64,000 nucleotides of DNA, taken from NCBI GenBank assembly GCA_014804755.1, contig JAAUZE010000003.1:242839-306838 (forward strand), read 5' to 3'. A program made the position numbers and the translations under genes. The notes beneath the pieces were generated by a model. The model had not been told where the DNA came from and did no database searches. It was given only the letters and a program-made list of their open reading frames with translations. This stretch comes from Lachnospiraceae bacterium. GTDB lineage: Bacteria > Bacillota > Clostridia > Lachnospirales > Lachnospiraceae. Below, one piece after another: positions 10,401 through 17,403 of this stretch (position 1 is the stretch's first letter; each line of letters opens with the position of its first letter).

Positions 10401-10864
10401 ATTATCATATGGATAATCCGTTTACGGAGCAGGACGGAACGCGCTCGGAGGAGGAGATCGATGCGGAGTTAAAAAAGGAACTGCGCATGCGGGGGATCGT
10501 CAATGCGGACGAGGAAATCATCGGGATGATGGATACGGCGATCGCATCGGGCGGGCGCTCGGACGTCATTCCCGCGCAGATCAAAGCGGATGGTTCGGTT
10601 GCGTTATCGTCCCACGCCTATCCGACAGATGTGCTGGAAACAATATCGAATTATGTAAACCAAAAGATCAGGGAGCTGTCTAAGAAGATCCTTGCGGGCA
10701 GTATTGCGCGCAATCCGTATGAGTACAAGGAGCAGAGCGCCTGCACCTACTGTCAGTACAAGGAGGTCTGCGGCTTTGACGAGCGTCTGCCGGGCTGTGA
10801 GAAGCGCAATTTGGGGAACCCGGATGAGGAGTGGCTGCTGGAGCGTATGAAAGAGGAAGCATGA
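7442..10864 (+). CDS. addB: ATP-dependent helicase/deoxyribonuclease subunit B (AddB)
   Basis: A 1140-residue protein, normal length for AddB. Walker A is at residues 8-15 (GGSGAGKS). The helicase-like body is followed by a RecB-type nuclease domain near 930-990 (LSGRIDRLDAYED, VKVIDYKSGKKDFD). The cysteines expected to hold the 4Fe-4S cluster are present: one in RFAECEYHHFL and three in CTYCQYKEVCGFD near the C-terminus. AddB works with AddA to resect double-strand breaks to Chi for RecA loading. Its partner is usually the next gene; here addA lies about 22 kb downstream on the same strand. Ribosome site AGAGGG. Confidence 0.95.
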   Translation: MGLKFYFGGSGAGKSMRVYQDMIAWSLREPERRFFIIVPDQFTMQTQKDLVLLHPDRGIMNIDVLSFGRLTHRILEEVGGEDIPVLDDTGKNLILRKVAAAEKDKLKVLGGSLNRTGYIHEVKSVISEFMQYGIRPEQVGEMAQAAKSRGLLSAKLDDMRILYEAFLSYIHERFITTEESLDLLCRALPRSALIKESVIVFDGFTGFTPVQNRVLQELMTLCKQVCVTVLIDEAEDPFRIGAEQKLFYLSQKTTVSLCKLQEQAGIAREEDVFLKGVPVVRHRDNPFFSYLEQNLFRYGRGTYEGESESCQIYKLDDPQREVSFVCRRIKELVRTEGFAYRDIAVVTGNLSEYADLLAAELSGHGIPFFIDQTNGIVLNPFVEGIRSALQVVLKNFSYETVFHYLRSGMTTLSMEDVDLLENYVRATGIRGKKNYAELFTRHTKETGGDGEMLAYLNVIRVKVYESLSVLLTPVQTMGERVRQLYHFITQAEIEEKLAVYEQRFNEEGRPEKAKEYAQIYRLVMELLEQMNGLLGDEKIGAQEFYEILDAGLSEIQVGAIPQNVDRVVCGDMERTRFQEMKALFFIGVNDGIIPKTGAGGGLISDMDREFLSAADWELSPTPRQKMYIQRLYLYMNLTKPTSYLCLTYAAMGSDGKSRRPSYFIDVLRNMFPALAISAVEPKEEAYLAESAADALRAFTPMLRDYAAGLYAKDQNAERYVKGMYRMLSKGGEIGERTKRLLSQAFYSYREAKLPRAAAQALYGAMLANSVSRMERFAECEYHHFLEYGLRLSEREEYGVTAQDIGTLYHEILSRFSEGLGKRQLNWFTFTKEEGRELLHEVVDAYAAQFSGSILYSSARYEYLLHTLRAVMERSIDTLQYQIKKGVFQPRGFELAFQEMEDLDSVSVALSDTEKMRLSGRIDRLDAYEDDRNVYVKVIDYKSGKKDFDLVTVYYGFTLQLVLYLNVAMEKERQEHPDKRVVPAGMLYYHMDNPFTEQDGTRSEEEIDAELKKELRMRGIVNADEEIIGMMDTAIASGGRSDVIPAQIKADGSVALSSHAYPTDVLETISNYVNQKIRELSKKILAGSIARNPYEYKEQSACTYCQYKEVCGFDERLPGCEKRNLGNPDEEWLLERMKEEA

Positions 10865-10922
10865 ATAGGAAATGGCAAGCGTTGGGATATCGTCACATAT
10901 TTATCGTTAGAAGGAGATACCA

Positions 10923-11318
10923 ATGAGCAGGTTTGAAAAAATAACCATTACGATCGTTCTGATTGCGATTGTTCTTTGGATAACTGCAGTAAGAGTGATA
11001 AATAGATATTCTTTAGCAGTGTTAGGAGCAGCGATTGGATTGTCCATCATCAGTGTCTGTATGGGCGGGGTATGTCTGGCGAAAAGATTTATGAAACATA
11101 CATCACCATACAAAGTGTTTGGAATGATTGATATGGTGTTGGAGGTCTTTATTGTTGGCTATGCGATATATGACTTGATGACGGATACCGGGATGCTTGC
11201 CGGAATATTAGGGTTTCTGTTGCTTTACTGTGTGGCGCCGATTCCGGTAATTTTGTTGATCGTAGATGTATGCCTGTATTTTGCAAAGGCAAGAAAGAAT
11301 AGAAGACATCAATCATGA
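10923..11318 (+). CDS. Small four-helix membrane protein, unknown function
   Basis: A 131-residue hydrophobic protein with about four membrane segments (residues 7-24, 30-50, 66-84, 93-120) and a basic tail (KARKNRRHQS). AAGGAGATACC provides a good ribosome site. No family recognised. It begins the accessory stretch after addB and is clearly more AT-rich than addB. Confidence 0.65.
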   Translation: MSRFEKITITIVLIAIVLWITAVRVINRYSLAVLGAAIGLSIISVCMGGVCLAKRFMKHTSPYKVFGMIDMVLEVFIVGYAIYDLMTDTGMLAGILGFLLLYCVAPIPVILLIVDVCLYFAKARKNRRHQS

Positions 11319-11362
11319 AATGAAGAATCGTTAAATTGATTTTTTTATGGAGGAAATACAGC

Positions 11363-12559
11363 ATGTATTCTTTATTGCTTGTGATCATTTATCTGGCGTT
11401 TATCAGTTTGGGACTGCCGGATTCCCTGCTCGGATCCGCGTGGCCTGTCATGAACGGAGAGCTTGATGTGCCGATGTCGTATGCCGGTATCATCAGCATG
11501 ATCATTTCTGCGGGGACGGTCATATCGGGCTTATCCTCCGATCGTCTGACAAGAAAGTTCGGGGCGGGATGGGTGACGGCGGTCAGTGTTCTTTTGACGG
11601 CAGTCGCATTGTTTGGTTTTTCCGTGTCGGACTCTTTTTGGATGCTATGCGCGCTGGCAGTCCCTTATGGACTTGGCGCAGGGGCGATCGATGCGGCGCT
11701 CAACAATTATGTGGCGCTGCACTACGCATCCAGACATATGAGCTGGCTGCACTGTTTTTGGGGAATCGGTACGATGGTAAGTCCTTATATCATGGGCGCC
11801 TGCTTAACGCGCGGTCTGGGGTGGCACAGCGGCTACCGGATCGTATCGTTCTTACAGATCGGATTGACGATCCTTCTTTTCTGTAGCCTGCCGCTCTGGA
11901 AAAAAAGACAATCGCAGGAAAAAGGAAACGGCAAAGAGGCGGGAGATTCCGGCAGGGCGCTGCGGCTTCGGGATGCGGTGCAGATTTCGGGAGTGAAGCT
12001 GGTGCTCATTGTCTTTTTTGCCTATTGTGCGATGGAGTCAACGACCGGATTGTGGGCAAGCAGTTATCTGGTGACATGGCGGCATGTCGGCGCGGAGACG
12101 GCGGCGCGCTTTGCCTCTCTTTTTTACATCGGGATCACGTTCGGCCGGTTTGTGAGCGGATTTGTCTCGGAGCGGCTTGGTGACAGGAGGCTCATCCGTC
12201 TGGGCGGGGTGGTCGTGCTTTTCGGAATTGCGATGGTGGCGCTTCCGATGGCATCGTGTGTGCCTGCACTGGCGGGGCTTGTCATCATTGGACTTGGCTG
12301 CGCGCCTGTGTATCCGTCGATCATTCACGCGACGCCCGCGAATTTCGGAAAGGAAAATTCGCAGGCGATCATCGGCATTCAGATGGCGAGCGCCTATGTC
12401 GGCACGACGTTTATGCCGCCGGTGTTCGGTCTGATCGCACAGCATATAAGCATTGCCCTGTATCCGGCGTTCCTGCTCGTGTTCGTCATTCTGATGCTGG
12501 TGATGTCGGAACGCATGAACCGCAGGCTGGACAAAATGGCTGCAAAGAAGACAAACTGA
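11363..12559 (+). CDS. MFS transporter
   Basis: About 398 residues with 12 predicted membrane segments and major-facilitator features (SDRLTRKFG between helices 2 and 3, GRFVSGFVSERLGDRRLIRLG between helices 8 and 9). The start used is the ATG following GGAGG by 8 bases; an in-frame ATG 27 bases upstream overlaps the Shine-Dalgarno region. The pattern (LGLPDSLLGSAWP, LHCFWGIGTMVSPY) resembles the FucP/sugar-type MFS subgroup of Clostridia. Substrate unknown. Composition is GC-rich like the core genes, unlike the following genes. Confidence 0.85.
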   Translation: MYSLLLVIIYLAFISLGLPDSLLGSAWPVMNGELDVPMSYAGIISMIISAGTVISGLSSDRLTRKFGAGWVTAVSVLLTAVALFGFSVSDSFWMLCALAVPYGLGAGAIDAALNNYVALHYASRHMSWLHCFWGIGTMVSPYIMGACLTRGLGWHSGYRIVSFLQIGLTILLFCSLPLWKKRQSQEKGNGKEAGDSGRALRLRDAVQISGVKLVLIVFFAYCAMESTTGLWASSYLVTWRHVGAETAARFASLFYIGITFGRFVSGFVSERLGDRRLIRLGGVVVLFGIAMVALPMASCVPALAGLVIIGLGCAPVYPSIIHATPANFGKENSQAIIGIQMASAYVGTTFMPPVFGLIAQHISIALYPAFLLVFVILMLVMSERMNRRLDKMAAKKTN

Positions 12560-12602
12560 ATATTATTTTATTGGAAGAATGGATCAGGGAGGAAAATAAT
12601 CT

Positions 12603-13355
12603 ATGAAAAAAGCAATTATCACAGATTTGGATCGAACCTTGCTTCACACAGATAAGACCGTGTCGGAATATACGTGCGCTATCCTAAAAAAGTGTCATGA
12701 TAGGGGAATCATTCTTATGGCGGCAACGGCCCGCCCGGAAAGAGCTATATTAACCTATCATAATCAAATTGGCTTTGAGGCGATAACTACATTAAATGGC
12801 GCAAGGATTATTTTGCCACATGGTATTATTGAAAATGGTATTACGCCATCCAGTGCAGAACACATTTTGAAAAAGGTAATTATGATACCTGATTTGGTTT
12901 TGTCAATGGAGACAGGAAAAGGCATTTTTTCAAATGTTTCAATTCCGGAATGGGATGCTACCGTTTTTAGTGGATTTCCTGCTTTGCCTACGGAAAGCAT
13001 TATATATAAGCTGTTGCTTAGCGGTAAAACAAGTAATATACAACAGGAAGTGAAAAAGGCGTTAACCATAGATACTTACATGACGGTGGCAGAGGGTAAA
13101 TTAATACAGATAATGAGTACCGCGGCAACCAAATGGAATGGAATCAAGACAATGTTGAAAGCGGTAGGTGTCAGGCAGAATGACGCCATATATTTCGGAG
13201 ACGATAATGATGATATAGAAGCAATAAAGAATTGCGGTGTGGGTGTTGCTGTTTCCAATGCTATTGACGAGGTTCTTGATGCTGCAGATTTTATAACAGA
13301 AAGTAACGATATGGATGGCGTAGCTCAATACATTGAGAAAAAGATTCTCGTATAG
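12603..13355 (+). CDS. HAD-superfamily (Cof-type) phosphatase
   Basis: A 250-residue Cof-type HAD hydrolase: motif I DLDRTLLHTDK (nucleophile D8, D10), motif II near MAATARPERA, motif III Lys in KWNGIKTML and motif IV YFGDDNDDIEAIKNCGVGVAVSNA. The layout matches IIB-type HADs that dephosphorylate sugar phosphates or nucleotides; the substrate cannot be inferred. Ribosome site GGGAGG. AT-rich compared with the MFS gene before it. Confidence 0.85.
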   Translation: MKKAIITDLDRTLLHTDKTVSEYTCAILKKCHDRGIILMAATARPERAILTYHNQIGFEAITTLNGARIILPHGIIENGITPSSAEHILKKVIMIPDLVLSMETGKGIFSNVSIPEWDATVFSGFPALPTESIIYKLLLSGKTSNIQQEVKKALTIDTYMTVAEGKLIQIMSTAATKWNGIKTMLKAVGVRQNDAIYFGDDNDDIEAIKNCGVGVAVSNAIDEVLDAADFITESNDMDGVAQYIEKKILV

Positions 13356-13469
13356 CATTGTGCAGAAAAGGTGGATCAAGTTCGGCTTGTTGGGTATTGG
13401 AAAATCCCATTGTAAGGCAAGGGCACTTTTCAATATACAATACGATAAATTACAGAAGGAACGAAGTTT

Positions 13470-14156
13470 ATGGCATCATGGATCATACATTTAAGAGTTG
13501 CACAGCAACTCTACCGAAAACTGAATATGGAATCCATAAACGAATTTGTTTTAGGAAATATTGCACCTGATAGTGGTATACCGTCAAAAGACGGTTCTGG
13601 CTTTATTCCTGACGCGGCAGTTTCGCACTTCCGGTCGTTAGATGAAAACGGTATCAAGAATATACATGAGGAGCAGTTCATCCGACAATACTTTACACCG
13701 GCGCATCGTCTATCATACAGTAAAAAGGAATACGCTTTCTTCCTCGGCTATCTGACACACCTGCTCACAGATAAAATCTGGGCAAGAGAAATCGTTTATT
13801 CTGCAAAAGAAAAGCAAAGTGTGCTATTTTACACCAACCGCGAACTGTTCTGGCAGACAATCAAGAAGGACTGGTATGACCTCGACTTTATGTATTTGAA
13901 ATCGAATCCTTCGTTTGAAGCTTTCTGCATTTATCGTGAGAGCAAAGACATTAGAAACACCTATGTTGATTTTTTCTCGGAAAATGCTTTTGAAGAACGC
14001 AGATCGTTTATTCTGAGTTTTTATGCTGATGGTGTTGCAAACATTGAGGAACATAACACTTATCTATCAAAAGAGGAATTAGATGTGTTTGTAACTTCCG
14101 CCGTGAACGAGATTATCACGCAACTTCAATTGGATCTGTTAAAGCCGCTAGGATAG
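13470..14156 (+). CDS. Zinc-dependent phospholipase C-like protein
   Basis: A 228-residue protein starting MASWIIHLRVAQQLYRKL, the usual opening of the Zn_dep_PLPC family. It has LGNIAPDSG and HFLGYLTHLLTDKIW-type segments (here FFLGYLTHLLTDKIW) supplying His/Asp metal ligands. No signal peptide is visible, unlike secreted clostridial phospholipase C, so a cytoplasmic hydrolase of unknown substrate is more likely. Ribosome site AGAAGGAACGA. Confidence 0.7.
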   Translation: MASWIIHLRVAQQLYRKLNMESINEFVLGNIAPDSGIPSKDGSGFIPDAAVSHFRSLDENGIKNIHEEQFIRQYFTPAHRLSYSKKEYAFFLGYLTHLLTDKIWAREIVYSAKEKQSVLFYTNRELFWQTIKKDWYDLDFMYLKSNPSFEAFCIYRESKDIRNTYVDFFSENAFEERRSFILSFYADGVANIEEHNTYLSKEELDVFVTSAVNEIITQLQLDLLKPLG

Positions 14157-14210
14157 CAACCATGACAGGATGGCATTTTACCGTTATTGAGGTGAAGGAG
14201 GTAAAGCAAT

Positions 14211-14669
14211 ATGAGCAGCTATATCATGGACATGAGGAAATATGTCGGGCATCAAACGATCATCCAATGCGCGGCCAGTATCCTATGCATCAACGAACAG
14301 GGACAATTACTTTTGGGTCGGAGGACGGATAACCATAAATGGGGTTATGCCGGCGGCTCTGTTGAAATCGATGAAAAAGTGGAAGATTGCGCCAAAAGAG
14401 AGTTCCTTGAAGAAATGGGGCTGATCGCCGATGAAATCGAGTTTTTCTGCGTAAACTCAGGACCGGAAACGCATTATGTATATCCGAATGGCGATGAAGT
14501 GTCCAACATTGAAATCATCTATTTATGCCGTAAGTATCATGGGCAATTAAAAAATCAGGACGGAGAAATGGAGGAATTACGTTTCTTTTCCGTAGAAGAG
14601 ATTGATTTAGAGGAAATATCACCGCCTATCCGCCGTGTAGTAGAACTGTATATCGAGAGATATCGTTGA
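14211..14669 (+). CDS. Nudix hydrolase
   Basis: A 152-residue Nudix protein with an intact Nudix box: GGSVEIDEKVEDCAKREFLEEMGL (glycine, then REFLEE metal-binding glutamates). The family cleaves nucleoside diphosphates linked to another moiety using Mg2+. GGAGG lies 8 bases upstream. The stop overlaps the region upstream of the broken HAD gene. Confidence 0.85.
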   Translation: MSSYIMDMRKYVGHQTIIQCAASILCINEQGQLLLGRRTDNHKWGYAGGSVEIDEKVEDCAKREFLEEMGLIADEIEFFCVNSGPETHYVYPNGDEVSNIEIIYLCRKYHGQLKNQDGEMEELRFFSVEEIDLEEISPPIRRVVELYIERYR

Positions 14670-14716
14670 ATTGTGATCTGTCAAAAATAGGAACATCTAA
14701 AAAGGGAGGACTGCGA

Positions 14717-15248
14717 GTGGTTAAAGCGGTATTGATAGATTTTTATGGCACAGTCGTGCATGAAGACGGGGAAATCATTAAAAAAATCACAGAAAAGATT
14801 ATTGAAACCGGCAGCGTGGATGATGGGAAACAAATCGGGGGCTTTTGGTGGAATGAATTTCAGACAATGTTCATGAATGCTTATGGGGCGGCATTTGAAA
14901 CCCAGAGAGAGAGCTGGAATACCAATCTTTATTGTTTCCAATATTGACAGAGCCGACCTGTTAAGCGCGTTGGAGTATCATGGACTAAAGCCGGCCGGCG
15001 CGTTTACAAGTGAAGATGCGAAATCATATAAGCCCCGGAAAGAGTTATTTGAGCTGGCGCTGTGGTCAACGGGGCTAAAAGCAAGTGAGGTAGTTCATAT
15101 AGGAGATTCTTTCACAAGCGATGTAAAAGGTGCAGGTACATTGGGTATCCACACAATATGGGTGAACAGGGGGAGAAAGGAAGTTCCTTTAGGCGTCACC
15201 GCAATCGGAAATTTACTGGAAGCATATCATACGGATTATTTTAAGTGA
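14717..15248 (+). pseudogene. HAD-family phosphatase broken by internal deletion and frameshift
   Basis: The GTG at 14717 follows AAAGGGAGGA. The first frame encodes VVKAVLIDFYGTVVHEDG (HAD motif I) up to FETQRE, then runs into a stop at 14945-14947. The second frame, open from 14877, gives IPIFIVSNIDRADLL (motif II) through KSYKPRKELFELAL and HIGDSFTSDVKGA (motif IV). The helical cap segment normally separating FETQRE from the motif II strand is absent, so a deletion that also shifted the frame, near 14908-14920, explains both halves. Without the cap and with the shift the product should be inactive. Confidence 0.8.
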
Positions 15249-15266
15249 TGGAGTCTGGGAAGGAAT

Positions 15267-16265
15267 CTACTGTTTTATATATCTTTGATTTTTACTATTA
15301 GGCTTATCAGGCAAAGTCATCCTGATAACGCCTAATTCCATTGCTGGATTAATATAATTTTTGCGAAGCGTTTCTTTAGATTTTAGTCCAAGTGCTTCCA
15401 TAATGGCATTCGAAGTATATGGAACATCATACTCCATCACCTCAAGCATACGCCTTACATATTCAGAAGTATCTAAATTGGCTTTATGAACCTGTGTAAT
15501 GACTTCGTCTAATGTTTGGTTTATCATGTCCAGCATAAATTCAATGAAAGCATCAGAATTTCCATTAATGTGACATTTCGCTATTGCATCGTAATAATCT
15601 GACTGAAATTTTTCAAGCTGGCTTTCAAGCGGAATATATTCAAAAACATTTCTCCATCTATAAAGAATCACCGTATGCCACAATCTTGCCATTCTACCAT
15701 TCCCGTCAGCAAACGGATGAATGAAAACAAACTCATAGTGAAAAACTGCAGACATGATAAGTGGATGTACGGTTTCTTCATTTCTACTTACCCATGATAA
15801 TAGTTCTTTTATCAAGCCACTTATCCTGTTAGGTGGTGGTGCAACAAAAATACATTTATCACCTGAAAATACGCCTTCTTCTTCTTTTCTAAATTCTCCT
15901 GATTCATTCACTGTTCTGTAAGTCATGATTCCGTGTATTTTTTTCAAATCAGAAATGCTTGAGGGGTTTATTTCCGGAATCTTTTCATATGCAGCATATG
16001 CATTCTTAACCTCTTGTATTTCTTTCTGATCTCCTAATACAAGATGGCCGTTTATAACATCTCTGACTTCCGAAAGAGATAAAGAATTCGCCTCTATCCT
16101 CAGCGATGAGTGAATGGATCTGATTCTGTTATTCCTTCTCAAGTGAGGTCTTGACGTGAGTTCCTTGTGACTGCCGATTTTTCCGACCTTTTCAGATATA
16201 TCAGAAACAAGTTCCAGCATTCTGTTTGAAATTGTGTAGGGGGGTACATAATCGCTCATTTCCAT
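15267..16265 (-). CDS. Fic-domain AMP-transferase-like protein
   Basis: About 332 residues. The Fic catalytic motif is intact near residue 190 (HPFADGNGRMAR; His and the GNGR loop), so AMPylation or a related nucleotidyl transfer is possible. An N-terminal helix carries SSLRIEANS, close to the S/TxxxE inhibitory motif of self-inhibited class II Fic proteins. That may be why no separate antitoxin gene is seen. The C-terminal about 90 residues form a winged-helix-like region (SNAIMEALGLKSKETLRKNYINPAMELG). It is alone on the minus strand among plus-strand genes and AT-rich. Targets unknown. Confidence 0.85.
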   Translation of the reverse strand: MEMSDYVPPYTISNRMLELVSDISEKVGKIGSHKELTSRPHLRRNNRIRSIHSSLRIEANSLSLSEVRDVINGHLVLGDQKEIQEVKNAYAAYEKIPEINPSSISDLKKIHGIMTYRTVNESGEFRKEEEGVFSGDKCIFVAPPPNRISGLIKELLSWVSRNEETVHPLIMSAVFHYEFVFIHPFADGNGRMARLWHTVILYRWRNVFEYIPLESQLEKFQSDYYDAIAKCHINGNSDAFIEFMLDMINQTLDEVITQVHKANLDTSEYVRRMLEVMEYDVPYTSNAIMEALGLKSKETLRKNYINPAMELGVIRMTLPDKPNSKNQRYIKQ

Positions 16266-16456
16266 CACTCCATCTTGCTTATTATCTTACTTACTATCTT
16301 ACTCATTTTTACATAATTATCAATAGTCTGATACCCGAAAATATCAATTTTTATTCTATAATCGATATGAATAAAGGTAATTTCATTCAGTTCACACAGT
16401 TCGCTCATATTGTGATATAATGAGCGCAAAGAAAAAACAAGCGAAGGAGTACAGCT

Positions 16457-16732
16457 ATGAAGAAAAAGAAGGTAATCATTTGCGTGGCTGTAGTTGTCAT
16501 ATTGTGGCTTGGATCAGGGGTGCTTGATTTTTTCAGAGTAAAGTCCTTTGAAAGACCTTTATTTTGTATTGCGACAGAGACCTATGATGATGGCGGCTCG
16601 GGGCATTATGTTGGTTTGGGTTATTCCGTCGATATAAAAGGTAATTTTATGCCGGAAGAGGAATTACCGGGTGTGACGGAATACAGTTACTATGTTTTGG
16701 GAATTAAAATGAACTCAGGAATACGGGATTGA
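16457..16732 (+). CDS. Small membrane-anchored protein, unknown function
   Basis: 91 residues: basic start MKKKKV, one membrane segment (residues 5-23), then an extracytoplasmic part (CIATETYDDGGSGHYVGLGYSVDIKGNF). The GGSGHYVGLGY stretch recurs in short Clostridia proteins that I recognise only as uncharacterised. No lipobox cysteine. Ribosome site GCGAAGGAG. Followed after 24 bases by the second Nudix gene. Confidence 0.6.
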   Translation: MKKKKVIICVAVVVILWLGSGVLDFFRVKSFERPLFCIATETYDDGGSGHYVGLGYSVDIKGNFMPEEELPGVTEYSYYVLGIKMNSGIRD

Positions 16733-16756
16733 CAGATAAAGCGGCAGGGGGAGAAA

Positions 16757-17287
16757 ATGAAATTAACAGATAGAAAGGCGGGGGCAATCATGGCAGGTTC
16801 AGATTGGGTAATGCCGACACATATTATTGCGGCGGCGGGAATCGTCATAAATGAAAAAGACGAGGTCCTTATGGTAAAAACACCTAATGCCGGCTGGGTG
16901 TTTCCAGGAGGACAGGTTGAGGTAGGTGAAAATGTGATCGATGCCGTAAAAAGAGAGGTTATGGAAGAAGCTGGTGTTGATATTGAGGTAGGAGAAGTCT
17001 TTTGTATTTCCTCCAATACCGGAAAACATCCCGGTTATAACGGCGTAAAAGAAATACCAACCAAAATCATGCTGGATTTCATATGCAGAGCAAAAGGCGG
17101 GACGCCGAGACCTTCTGATGAAAATTCGGAATCCCGGTATGTTTCAAAGGATAAAGTATTGGAGATGATGCAGACACCGGCGTATATTGAGAGGTATCAG
17201 GCATTTTTGGAGTATTCCGGCAGACCAATTTATATGGAATATGTTACTAAGCCGTCTTTTGAATTAAAATTGAGACGAACGATCTGA
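16757..17287 (+). CDS. Nudix hydrolase
   Basis: A 176-residue Nudix protein; the box reads GGQVEVGENVIDAVKREVMEEAGVD with all conserved glutamates. GGGGGAG is 4 bases before this ATG; an inner ATG at 16790 with GGCGGGGG upstream is a fair alternative. The last codons (FELKLRRTI and stop) lie in a 34-bp segment that is repeated exactly 2.7 kb downstream at 19980-20013. Confidence 0.85.
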   Translation: MKLTDRKAGAIMAGSDWVMPTHIIAAAGIVINEKDEVLMVKTPNAGWVFPGGQVEVGENVIDAVKREVMEEAGVDIEVGEVFCISSNTGKHPGYNGVKEIPTKIMLDFICRAKGGTPRPSDENSESRYVSKDKVLEMMQTPAYIERYQAFLEYSGRPIYMEYVTKPSFELKLRRTI

Positions 17288-17292
17288 GAGCG
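17259..17292 (+). repeat. 34-bp direct repeat, copy 1 (Nudix gene 3' end)
   Basis: Starts TTGAATTAAAATTGAGACGA and ends GATCTGAGAGCG; contains the last nine codons and stop of the Nudix gene. An identical copy is at 19980-20013. The two copies bracket the lipoprotein gene and the RNA-like remnant. Confidence 0.9.
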
Positions 17293-17306
17293 TCAAGGGA
17301 GAAAAT

Positions 17307-17344
17307 GATGCAAATATGATGCAAATATAATGCAAATATAATGC
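17307..17344 (+). repeat. Short tandem repeat, 11-bp unit
   Basis: GATGCAAATAT occurs at 17307, 17318 and, as AATGCAAATAT, at 17329, with a fourth partial unit. It lies between the Nudix gene and the lipoprotein gene, upstream of the lipoprotein start. It could affect promoter spacing; nothing more can be said. Confidence 0.75.
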
Positions 17345-17403
17345 GCGGAGGGTTTAAAATAATATAGTATTTTTGCAAAATGAGAGGAAATGTAGGTGGT
17401 ATT

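Noticed and set aside
14666..15248. Two separate small HAD genes
   Set aside because: The halves together make one HAD order with a missing cap; the second half lacks motif I and a good start.
17307..17344. Short repeats as a CRISPR remnant
   Set aside because: Units are 11 bp and contiguous, with no spacers and no cas genes.
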